A stretch of 5,892 nucleotides of DNA. It comes from Gammaproteobacteria bacterium (lineage in GTDB: Bacteria > Pseudomonadota > Gammaproteobacteria > Pseudomonadales > Azotimanducaceae). The stretch spans positions 1 to 5,892 of the forward strand of contig JAUIKX010000231.1 in NCBI GenBank assembly GCA_030430515.1, read 5' to 3'. Positions within the stretch are counted from its first letter, which is position 1; every line of letters starts with the position of its first letter. Below are positions 1 to 5,892 of this stretch, one piece after another. The notes under the pieces were generated by a model. It worked only from the letters and a program-made list of their open reading frames with translations, did no database searches and was not told where the DNA came from. The translations under genes and the position numbers were made by a program.

Positions 1-109
1 AGATCTCGAGCCCTGGCGGGCATCCGTCGACCACGGCACCCAGCGCCGCACCATGGCTTTCTCCAAAGGTGCTGACCGTGAACATCTGACCGAAAGTATT
101 ACCGGGCAC
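1..109 (-). CDS. aroC: Chorismate synthase, N-terminal fragment (runs off the window)
   Basis: Chorismate synthase converts 5-enolpyruvylshikimate-3-phosphate to chorismate using reduced FMN. It is the last step of the shikimate pathway in the cytoplasm. Only the first 36 codons are in the window. They begin with GTG at 109-107 and read V-P-G-N-T-F-G-Q-M-F-T-V, then the family signature FGESHGAALGAVVDGCP at residues 15-31. This signature holds the conserved histidine (His18 here) of the active site. The fragment matches the usual N-terminus (M-S/A-G-N-T-F-G-x-x-F) from the second residue, which supports the GTG start. The start lies 15 bases after the prmB stop. The possible ribosome binding site (GGATAGG) is weak, so translation is probably coupled to prmB. 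prmB-aroC adjacency is common in gammaproteobacteria. The frame is open to the window edge and nothing suggests a broken gene. Confidence 0.95.
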   Translation of the reverse strand, partial: MPGNTFGQMFTVSTFGESHGAALGAVVDGCPPGLEI

Positions 110-124
110 TTTGCCTATCCGTTT

Positions 125-1000
125 TCATCGCAGCCGCGCAGTATGAGAACCCAGGGCGCCGGCTTCAAGCAGGAAGACCCCGTCCCCGCCTGCTGGCAGG
201 TGCGGCCAGACGAAGGGCAGCGCAGGATAGGCGCGCAGGAGTGCTGGTGCGCTGGCACCAACCTCACAGACCAGCAGGCCGTTCTGATTGAGATAGTCTC
301 CACAATCACGGAGTATGCGGCGCACCACATCCAGGCCATCAGCACCCGCAGCCAGGCCCAACTCGGGTTCCGCACGGTACTCGTCTGGCAACGACGCCAT
401 ATCCGGACCGTCGACATAGGGCGGATTGGAGAGAATCAGGTCGAACCGGCCACCGACACGCTCGAACAGATCGCCCTGACAGACACTCACCCGGCCCGTA
501 AGCCCGTGCAGCGCAACGTTCTTCTCTGCCAGGGCGGCGGCCTGCGGGTTGAGCTCCGCAAGCACCACCTCTGCTTCTTCGAACACGTAGGCGGCGAGGA
601 TGCCCAGGCAACCGCTACCGCTGCACAGATCAAGCACCCTCAGCGGTGGTCTTTTCATCCAGGGGCGCAGCGCTTCCAGCAACAACCCGGCAATCGGGGA
701 TCGCGGCACCACCACACCAGGCTCGACGAGAAACTCGAGACCGGCGAACTGACAGCGGCCGGTGAGATATGCCAAAGGAAGGCGCTCATCGACGCGGCGT
801 TTCGCAAGCGCCAGGACCTGCGCGCGGACATCGTCGGGAACCGTTCGCTCGAGCTCATTCTCGTCATCCGCAAAACCGGAGACCTGAAGTGTGAGCGCAA
901 CCGCTTCATCCCAGGCGTTGTCGGTACCGTGGCCATAGACCAGAGATGCCTCATCGAACATCCCGTGCACGGTTTCAATCAGGCTCGCGAGATCAGTCAC
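125..1000 (-). CDS. prmB: Ribosomal protein L3 N5-glutamine methyltransferase PrmB
   Basis: This is an S-adenosylmethionine-dependent class I methyltransferase. In E. coli the family member methylates a glutamine of ribosomal protein L3 and supports large-subunit assembly. With the GTG start the protein has 291 residues, near the roughly 300 usual for PrmB. Visible landmarks are the N-terminal YGHGTDNAWDEA block (about 22-33), typical of PrmB rather than PrmC; VPRSPI (98-103); the SAM-binding motif VLDLCSGSGCLGI (122-134); the acidic residue ending motif II in VVLAELNP; the catalytic NPPY (192-195), which binds the target glutamine amide; and EYRAEPELGL (207-216). Start choice: GTG at 1000-998 gives an 8-base overlap (GTGACTGA) with the preceding gene. 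A TTG at 1021-1019 would add seven residues (29-base overlap) and cannot be excluded. Neither start has a strong ribosome binding site. aroC follows after 15 bases. Confidence 0.95.
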   Translation of the reverse strand: MTDLASLIETVHGMFDEASLVYGHGTDNAWDEAVALTLQVSGFADDENELERTVPDDVRAQVLALAKRRVDERLPLAYLTGRCQFAGLEFLVEPGVVVPRSPIAGLLLEALRPWMKRPPLRVLDLCSGSGCLGILAAYVFEEAEVVLAELNPQAAALAEKNVALHGLTGRVSVCQGDLFERVGGRFDLILSNPPYVDGPDMASLPDEYRAEPELGLAAGADGLDVVRRILRDCGDYLNQNGLLVCEVGASAPALLRAYPALPFVWPHLPAGGDGVFLLEAGALGSHTARLR

Positions 1001-1877
1001 GATTCTGTCTATGAGGAACAACCAGCTCGATACGCGAATGGCTCTCGTTCTGCCTCGGCATCATCGGGCCCGCAGCAAACGGCTTGAAGCTCGCGCTGGA
1101 CTCAGCGGCCAGCGCTTCGGCAGCGGCTTCTGCACACGCTCCCGAGCGTTGGATCAGACGTTCCACGTCGCCTGGCGCATAGAGGTGGCACACCACATAA
1201 ATCGCATCGGCCTGCATCTCGTTGAGTGCGCCACCGATCTTGCTGAGGTGCGCCCGGTCTTCAGCAGTAATCTCCCCGCTACGGGTTGGGGTAACGCCTC
1301 GCACGATCGCATGACCATTACCGGTGAGCGCTTTGAGCAGCCGCTGGTCTACGGCGACGGCAACTTCGCGTTCCGGTTGGAGCACCTGCAGGTGCGCATA
1401 TACCCGGCGGTTACCGCGCTTGATCACGTAAACCGACACCAGCGCTCCGGCATCTTCCCCTGCAAGGTAGAACTGGTAAGCGTCCGGCCCGTACAGCACA
1501 GGTATACCGAACACCTGATTCGCCCATTGGTTGGACCGACCGCAATCCCGACCGAGACATCGAAAGCGGATCTGACCTGCAGGCAGCACGCTTTCGAAAT
1601 GTTCGATCACCGCCTCGAGCGACGTACCGCGAGGCATCTCGTAAGTAACGGAGCGACGTTTGGCGGTTACGTGCAGCGATCGCTCAATCTTCAGCTCCCG
1701 GCGAATTTTCTCCACCGGGGACAGCACGAATTCGTACTCCTCGGCCTCCGCATCCGCGTGTTCCTCCACAACGGTGGCCCGAGGATAAGTAGGAAACGCC
1801 AGCGGATCGGCACTGGCCGGCGTCATCGTGGCCGGCCCTGCGGCAAGCAGGGCCAGCATTAGGGAAAGCAATTTCAT
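993..1877 (-). CDS. Secreted DUF4892-like envelope protein with possible OmpA-like tail
   Basis: This 294-residue protein has an evident Sec signal peptide: MKLL, a hydrophobic leucine/alanine core, and an A-S-A cleavage site at about residue 23. It is therefore probably periplasmic or outer-membrane associated. The mature part resembles DUF4892 proteins of gammaproteobacteria. Supporting features are FPTYPRA just after the signal, the CLGRDCGRSNQWANQVFG block (about 107-124) with Cys107 and Cys112, LYGPDAYQFYL, and VSVYVIKRGNRRVYAHLQVL (about 147-166). The last 100 residues (ITAEDRAHLSKIGGALNEM, then IYVVCHLY, then SRIELVV) look like a degenerate OmpA-type peptidoglycan-binding domain. That is inferred from pattern only. 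Cys230 and Cys248 could form a second disulfide. The ATG is 10 bases after the htpG stop without a clear Shine-Dalgarno site, which suggests coupling to htpG. Function is unknown. The DUF4892 assignment is from memory of the family. Confidence 0.85.
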   Translation of the reverse strand: MKLLSLMLALLAAGPATMTPASADPLAFPTYPRATVVEEHADAEAEEYEFVLSPVEKIRRELKIERSLHVTAKRRSVTYEMPRGTSLEAVIEHFESVLPAGQIRFRCLGRDCGRSNQWANQVFGIPVLYGPDAYQFYLAGEDAGALVSVYVIKRGNRRVYAHLQVLQPEREVAVAVDQRLLKALTGNGHAIVRGVTPTRSGEITAEDRAHLSKIGGALNEMQADAIYVVCHLYAPGDVERLIQRSGACAEAAAEALAAESSASFKPFAAGPMMPRQNESHSRIELVVPHRQNRD

Positions 1878-1880
1878 CTA

Positions 1881-1894
1881 CGGGATGCTACCCG
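1881..1894 (-). other. Small hairpin across the htpG stop, just before the DUF4892-like gene start
   Basis: On the coding strand CGGG-TAGCAT-CCCG forms a 4-bp GC stem with a 6-base loop containing the htpG TAG stop. It ends three bases before the ATG at 1877. There is no following T run, so it is not a terminator. It could restrict ribosome entry and make the next gene depend on ribosomes finishing htpG. A stem this short also occurs by chance. Confidence 0.3.
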
Positions 1895-3780
1895 CCCATC
1901 AGCTCCAAAAGAAGCCCGTTGAGGCGGTGCACATATCCAGCGGCGTCCGCCGGCGCTTCTCCTTCGGCCAGCGCCGCCTGGTCGAACAGAATCAACGCAA
2001 GGTCATTGAAACGGTCCTCGTCCGCCTCCTGGTCGAGCCGCTGGATCAGCGGATGCGCGGGGTTATATTCAAAGATGGGCTTCGATTCGGGCATAGGCTG
2101 CCCCGATGCCTCCATGATCCGGCGCATCTGCGCCCCCATGTCGAACTGTCCGAGCACGAGGCAGGCCGGGCTCTTTGACAATCGGCTGGACACTTTCACC
2201 GCTTCCACTTTTTCATCCAGCACCTTCCGAATGCGTTCCGTCAGAGCTGAGTGCTCATCGTCGGCTTCGCTGTCTTCTGCCTCGTCTTCCTTACCCGGCA
2301 GGTCGATGTCCGCCCGCATGGCGTCCTGAAACTGTACGTCTTTGTACTGATCGAGGCTCGTCATCAACCATTCGTCGATACGATCGAACAGCAGCAGCAC
2401 TTCGACACCCTGCTCCTTGAGCACTTCGATGTGCGGTGAGTTCTTGGCGTGCTCCCAGGACTCGGCAACGATGTAGTAGATCTTGTCCTGATCCTCGCCT
2501 TTGCGATCGAGGTAGGCATCGAGGCTCACGTTCTTTTCTGCGCTGTCTCCCGCTGTGGAGGCAAACCGCAAAAGGCCGAGCAGCGCTTCGCGGTTGGCAA
2601 AGTCCTCACCCGCGCCTTCCTTCAATACCTCGCCAAACTCATCCCAGAACGCCTGATAATTCTCCGGCTCTTTCTCGGACATGGTCTTCAGCATGCTCAG
2701 CACGCGTTTGGTGAGCGCATTTTTGATGGTGGTGACCCGATCGTCCTGCTGCAGGATCTCGCGAGACACGTTCAGCGGCAGATCGTTGGAGTCGACGACC
2801 CCCTTGATGAAACGCAGGTACAGCGGCAGAAACTGCTCCGCCTCATCCATGATGAACACCCGCTGCACGTACAGCTTCAGCCCGCGAGGCGCCTCACGGT
2901 TGTAAAGATCGAAGGGTGCACGCCTCGGTACATAGAGCAGTGAGGTGTACTCGAGCTTGCCTTCCACCCGATTGTGGCTCCAGGACAGCGGCTCTTCGAA
3001 ATCGTGGCTGACGTGCTTGTAGAAGGTTTTGTACTCTTCGTCCGAGACGTCGGATCGGGAACGGGTCCAGAGCGCTTTCGCTTCGTTGACCGCCTCCATC
3101 TCGGTGGATGGCTCTGCTTCATCTTCCTCACCCGGGGACGCTTCTTTGACCATACGCACCGGCACGCCGATGTGATCGGAGTATCTGCGTACCACAGAGC
3201 GTAACCGGTACCCGTCGAGAAACTCTTTCGCATCCTCTGCCATGTGCAGTACGACCTGAGCCCCCCGCGGGATACCCTCCGCTGACTCGATGGTGAACTC
3301 GTCTTCACCCTTCGAACGCCAGATCACCCCTTCATCGCTACCCGCACCGCGCGTGCGAACTTCCACTTCATCCGCGACGATAAACGCACTGTAGAAACCC
3401 ACCCCGAACTGGCCGATGAGCGCCGCGTCTTTCTTCTGATCTCCGGTCAGCCGCTCAAGGAACTCAGCCGTGCCGGATCGGGCAATGGTACCGAGATTGG
3501 CGATAACCTCATCGCGGGTCATGCCGATGCCGTTATCTGCGATCGTCAGCGTGCCGGCTTCTGCATCGAAGGTGATGTCGATCCGGTAATCCGCATCTCC
3601 TTCAATCAGCTGCGGGTTTTCGATGGCCTCAAAGCGCAGCTTGTCGATGGCGTCGGATGCATTGGAGATGAGCTCGCGAAGAAAAATCTCCCGATTGGAG
3701 TACAGCGAGTGGATCATCAGCTTCAACAGCTGCTTTGCTTCGGTCTGAAATCCGAAAGTTTCGGTCGCGGCTTCCGCCAT
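1888..3780 (-). CDS. htpG: Chaperone HtpG (bacterial Hsp90)
   Basis: HtpG is the cytoplasmic ATP-dependent dimeric Hsp90 chaperone that remodels client proteins, often with DnaK. The 630-residue length fits the family (624 in E. coli). The N-terminal GHKL ATPase domain spans about 1-220. It holds RELISNASDAIDKLRF (catalytic Glu36, Mg-binding Asn40), DNGIGM (82-87), the lid region following it, and GQFGVGFYSAF (123-133). The middle domain includes NLPLNVSREILQQ (333-345), whose Arg340 corresponds to the ATP-contacting arginine. An acidic linker at about 496-510 precedes the C-terminal dimerisation domain (FEYNPAHPLIQRL). The ATG at 3780-3778 is chosen because it gives the normal family N-terminus (AEAATETFGFQTEAKQLL) and has a strong AGGAGG site upstream. 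The frame stays open upstream to 3897, but those 39 residues resemble nothing in HtpG and cover the promoter. A sigma-32-like promoter precedes the gene. No key residue is missing. Confidence 0.98.
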   Translation of the reverse strand: MAEAATETFGFQTEAKQLLKLMIHSLYSNREIFLRELISNASDAIDKLRFEAIENPQLIEGDADYRIDITFDAEAGTLTIADNGIGMTRDEVIANLGTIARSGTAEFLERLTGDQKKDAALIGQFGVGFYSAFIVADEVEVRTRGAGSDEGVIWRSKGEDEFTIESAEGIPRGAQVVLHMAEDAKEFLDGYRLRSVVRRYSDHIGVPVRMVKEASPGEEDEAEPSTEMEAVNEAKALWTRSRSDVSDEEYKTFYKHVSHDFEEPLSWSHNRVEGKLEYTSLLYVPRRAPFDLYNREAPRGLKLYVQRVFIMDEAEQFLPLYLRFIKGVVDSNDLPLNVSREILQQDDRVTTIKNALTKRVLSMLKTMSEKEPENYQAFWDEFGEVLKEGAGEDFANREALLGLLRFASTAGDSAEKNVSLDAYLDRKGEDQDKIYYIVAESWEHAKNSPHIEVLKEQGVEVLLLFDRIDEWLMTSLDQYKDVQFQDAMRADIDLPGKEDEAEDSEADDEHSALTERIRKVLDEKVEAVKVSSRLSKSPACLVLGQFDMGAQMRRIMEASGQPMPESKPIFEYNPAHPLIQRLDQEADEDRFNDLALILFDQAALAEGEAPADAAGYVHRLNGLLLELMGG

Positions 3781-3788
3781 GGGTGCGT

Positions 3789-3796
3789 CTCCTCCT
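3789..3796 (-). promoter_or_regulatory. Ribosome binding site of htpG
   Basis: AGGAGGAG on the coding strand lies 8 bases before the ATG at 3780. It is a near-perfect Shine-Dalgarno sequence and the strongest in the window. It decides the htpG start against the longer open frame beginning at 3897. Confidence 0.85.
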
Positions 3797-3818
3797 GCAC
3801 GAATGTTCAGCTGCACGA

Positions 3819-3848
3819 GATTGGGGCGCAGGCTCTGGAATTCAAGGG
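3819..3848 (-). promoter_or_regulatory. Sigma-32 (RpoH) type heat-shock promoter for htpG
   Basis: On the coding strand the -35 element CCCTTGAA (3848-3841) matches the known RpoH consensus core CCCTTGAA exactly. Fourteen bases later CCCCAATC (3826-3819) matches the -10 consensus CCCCATNT in its first five bases. The spacing is within the usual 13-17. Transcription would start near 3812, leaving a leader of about 30 bases that includes the AGGAGG site. htpG is a classic RpoH-regulated gene, so context and sequence agree. No comparable sigma-70 promoter is visible here: a TTGAAT-like -35 exists, but the hexamer 17 bases on (AATCTC) is a poor -10. Start-site mapping is not available from sequence. 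Confidence 0.75.
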
Positions 3849-3851
3849 CTG

Positions 3852-3878
3852 AAAACTGGCGGGAGTTTGACCCGCTAG
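3852..3878 (-). terminator. Probable intrinsic terminator of the ATPase gene
   Basis: The transcript reads CUAGCGGG, loop UCAAACU, then CCCGCCAG followed directly by UUUU. This is an 8-bp stem with one A-C mismatch and a short U run. The stem begins one base before the ATPase stop codon (3877-3875), so the stop lies within it. It ends four bases upstream of the -35 element of the htpG promoter. The short U tract makes it a modest terminator at best. Confidence 0.5.
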
Positions 3879-5892
3879 AGGTTGACCACGGTTGCATTAC
3901 CGACGTGGGTGAAACGGCCTGGCGTGCAGGTAAGAATGATAATCTGGCAGCTTCGACCCGCAGCGGCGATAGCGGCCCCCATTACGGCCAGCTTTTCGGG
4001 ATCGGAGAAACCCAGAGCATCGTCGATGATGAGCGGTACACCACCCTGAGTCGATACGATCTGCGCCGCTGCGAGACGCGTCAGCACCGACAATTGCTCA
4101 CGTGCACCCACACTCAATGCGTCAAACGGCAGGCTGAAGCCGTTGAGCGTGCGGCGTTGTATCTGCCAATCTTCATCGAGGGTGACCTCGAAATCCGCCC
4201 CAAACACGATGCGTCCCAGCCGTTCGATGGCTTCTCGGAGCGGCTTGACGTAGGACTGACGCGCAGCGTCCCGGTGGCTCGTAAGCGTGTTCCAGAGCTT
4301 TCTGGCCGCGGCTGCACGACGTTCGATTGCGGCCACGCGCTCAACAGCCTCTTCATATTCGTGTGCGGCGGCCTCGTACCGCTCGAAACGCCCATCAGCT
4401 TGCGCCCGCTGAAGGCGGTCCTTAACCACTGCGAACTCCTTGGCCAGCTCCACCTGCTCGTCTTCTGCCCGCTGAAGTGCATCAGCAGCGTTTTCGGCAC
4501 GGAGTTCGAGAGACTGCGGATCAAGGGACGCCAACTCATCTTCGGCCTGAGCAAGCGCTTCGACCGCCAGCTGCAACTTCTTGCTCGCGGCCGAGTTTCG
4601 CGATTCGAGCTCAACATCTTCCGTTTGCTCCCGACTCGTGTGCAAACGCTTTTCCGACTCCCTCAGCGTTGCCCGCAAACCGCTGAGCGCGAGCTCCTGG
4701 TCCCGCATGGACGCCGCTTGGGAGTGTTGCCGTTGGCGCAGGTCCTCGGCTTCGCTTTCGGCGTTCTCGATGCGCCTTTCGATCCGGGCGGCCCGCCGCT
4801 CGCCGTCGTCAATCCTCTGTCGGGCTTGTGCGGCGGATTCAGGCAGCGGTGGTTGCTCTGGTCGCTCATCCAGATACACAGCGATATCTGCCTTCAATCG
4901 GCCTGTTTCGTGCGTGAGCTCGTCAGCCGTCGCGCCGTCGAGCAACTCACCACGGCGTCGTCGTTCTTCGTTGATCTTTCGAGCCAGACCGTCTCGAAGA
5001 GAGTGCGCGCTGGCAGCCGCTTCGACATCCTCGACCCGATACTGCTCGAGCAGCGTCACCAATCGAGCCTGGGCTTCGGCTGCCTCAGCGGCAGTCTCCA
5101 GAGCCTGCGGGGGGGGTTCGATATCCAGGGTAGCGATTCCGGGAATACGCAACTGCGTGGGGTCCACGAGGCTCTGCTCAAATGTCGCACCTCGGGCCAG
5201 TTCATGCGGTGTATCTCCTACCTCAACCCTCTGGCCGACCTCTGACCGGAAGACCAGACGGGTGGCGGCCTGCTCGCGCCTACCACGCGCAAGCATAAGA
5301 TCCTTTTCGGCCTTTCGGATACTGTCGAGGCCTTCATCATCAATGCGGATATCGGCCAGTGCTGTCGCGGCCTCTGCAATCGACCGATCGAGAGCGCGGA
5401 CCGCTTCGAGCTTATCCACCAACGCCTCCAGCGCTCTGCTTCGGGAGACGTGCTCAAGATCCAGACGCAGGCGCCGCAGATAGACACCTGCTTCCGTACG
5501 CTCCGCCTTCAGCCTGGTGAGGCGCTCCTGGGCTTCCACCAGCTCAACCACCAGCGACTCAAGTCCCTGCTCCGCAGGCGCAAGAGCTGCTTCTGCGGCC
5601 GCCACTTCAGAGGCTGTTGCTGCAATTCTCTCTACCAGCGCCTGGCGCTCAACGAGCGCCTGTTCGGTACTTTCGGCCTGGCTACGAAGGGTTGTTAGCT
5701 GTTCACGCCTCTGCTCCAGGTCGCCCTGCAGCTTATGTACCTTCTGCATGCTTGCCGATGCTTCTTCGCTCGCTGTCTTCAGAACTGGCAGAACCGCATC
5801 CCGTCGTAGGATCTCACCTTCCAGACGCGTGTGCCGCTCGACATCTGCTTCAACCTCACGTAGCGCAAGCTCAGCTGTCTCGGCATTCTGCT
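3875..5892 (-). CDS. SMC/SbcC/YhaN-like coiled-coil ATPase, C-terminal part (start outside window)
   Basis: The frame is open from the window edge to the TAG at 3877-3875, giving 671 residues. The first 47 codons (5892-5750) continue without a stop upstream of the first in-frame ATG at 5749, so the true start is off-window. Most of the protein is Glu/Arg/Ala-rich coiled coil in two arms. The arms flank a beta-rich, proline-containing segment at about residues 209-261 (5266-5108). The C-terminal ATPase lobe has an ABC signature LSVGAREQ (592-599; 4117-4094), a Walker B PLIIDDA with Asp-Asp (4036-4016), a D-loop GFSDPE, and LTCTP near the end (3934-3920) where many ABC ATPases carry a switch histidine. 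Walker A would be in the missing N-terminal lobe. No CxxC zinc hook is present. Such proteins usually act on DNA ends or chromosome structure, often beside an SbcD-like nuclease, but the partner is not visible. The family is likely YhaN/COG4717-like; the exact function is unknown. Confidence 0.85.
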   Translation of the reverse strand, partial: QNAETAELALREVEADVERHTRLEGEILRRDAVLPVLKTASEEASASMQKVHKLQGDLEQRREQLTTLRSQAESTEQALVERQALVERIAATASEVAAAEAALAPAEQGLESLVVELVEAQERLTRLKAERTEAGVYLRRLRLDLEHVSRSRALEALVDKLEAVRALDRSIAEAATALADIRIDDEGLDSIRKAEKDLMLARGRREQAATRLVFRSEVGQRVEVGDTPHELARGATFEQSLVDPTQLRIPGIATLDIEPPPQALETAAEAAEAQARLVTLLEQYRVEDVEAAASAHSLRDGLARKINEERRRRGELLDGATADELTHETGRLKADIAVYLDERPEQPPLPESAAQARQRIDDGERRAARIERRIENAESEAEDLRQRQHSQAASMRDQELALSGLRATLRESEKRLHTSREQTEDVELESRNSAASKKLQLAVEALAQAEDELASLDPQSLELRAENAADALQRAEDEQVELAKEFAVVKDRLQRAQADGRFERYEAAAHEYEEAVERVAAIERRAAAARKLWNTLTSHRDAARQSYVKPLREAIERLGRIVFGADFEVTLDEDWQIQRRTLNGFSLPFDALSVGAREQLSVLTRLAAAQIVSTQGGVPLIIDDALGFSDPEKLAVMGAAIAAAGRSCQIIILTCTPGRFTHVGNATVVNL
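5109..5116 (-). repeat. Eight-base C homopolymer tract inside the ATPase gene
   Basis: The coding strand has eight consecutive C residues (G on the plus strand) encoding Pro-Pro-Pro within EPPPQA of the central beta-rich module. The reading frame is intact at this length. A change of one base would shift the frame and remove the C-terminal ATPase lobe. Tracts of this length can slip during replication or sequencing. Confidence 0.85.

Noticed and set aside
1..10. Adjacent BglII (AGATCT) and XhoI (CTCGAG) sites at the window edge, suggesting vector sequence
   Set aside because: The bases encode the expected Gly-Leu-Glu-Ile of chorismate synthase in frame, so they are natural sequence.
53..1087. 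Plus-strand open frame (344 codons) opposite aroC and prmB
   Set aside because: It covers two well-identified genes on the other strand and its translation shows no family motif or plausible ribosome binding site.
1011..1862. Plus-strand open frame (283 codons) opposite the DUF4892-like gene
   Set aside because: The minus-strand frame has a signal peptide and family motifs. This one is Arg/His-rich with no recognisable domain, as expected of a shadow.
2268..2293. Acidic stretch in HtpG (around residues 496-504) as a possible insertion
   Set aside because: A charged linker at this place before the C-terminal domain is normal in HtpG proteins and total length is ordinary.
3781..3897. N-terminal extension of HtpG by 39 residues
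   Set aside because: The extension overlaps the end of the ATPase gene, covers the promoter and ribosome binding site, and has no counterpart in HtpG proteins.
3779..5245. Long plus-strand open frame (488 codons) opposite the ATPase gene
   Set aside because: It lies antisense to a gene with clear ATPase motifs, has no recognisable domain, and is typical of shadow frames in GC-rich coding DNA.
3875..5749. Complete 624-residue ATPase starting at the ATG at 5749
   Set aside because: The frame continues open to the window edge with matching coiled-coil composition, and no Walker A is present, so this ATG is internal.

Overview
The window is moderately GC-rich, densely packed bacterial chromosome in which every supportable gene lies on the minus strand. 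HtpG, PrmB and chorismate synthase, together with a secreted DUF4892-type protein and a heat-shock-type promoter, point to a gammaproteobacterium (broadly Pseudomonas-like). The species cannot be named from this sequence. No RNA genes, mobile elements, CRISPR arrays or origins were seen.

Layout in the direction of transcription, from high to low coordinates: (1) 5892-3875, the C-terminal part of a large SMC/SbcC/YhaN-like coiled-coil ATPase whose start and Walker A motif lie outside the window; (2) 3874-3781, a compact intergenic region with a terminator-like hairpin for the ATPase gene, a sigma-32-like promoter and a strong ribosome binding site; (3) 3780-1888, complete htpG (bacterial Hsp90); (4) 1877-993, a secreted DUF4892-like envelope protein starting 10 bases after the htpG stop; (5) 1000-125, prmB (glutamine methyltransferase for ribosomal protein L3), overlapping gene 4 by 8 bases if the preferred GTG start is right; (6) 109-1, the first 36 codons of aroC (chorismate synthase).

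Genes 3 to 6 are spaced like one operon, with no terminator visible between them. The heat-shock-type promoter in front of htpG may therefore also feed transcription into an envelope protein, an L3 methyltransferase and the last step of the shikimate pathway. The ATPase upstream looks like a separate unit, probably involved in DNA metabolism. Most of the window is ordinary core genome. The items most worth a second look are the possible heat-shock read-through into prmB-aroC, the degenerate OmpA-like tail of the DUF4892 protein, and the ATPase, which has a central beta-rich module instead of a zinc hook, a non-histidine switch region and an 8-base C tract.
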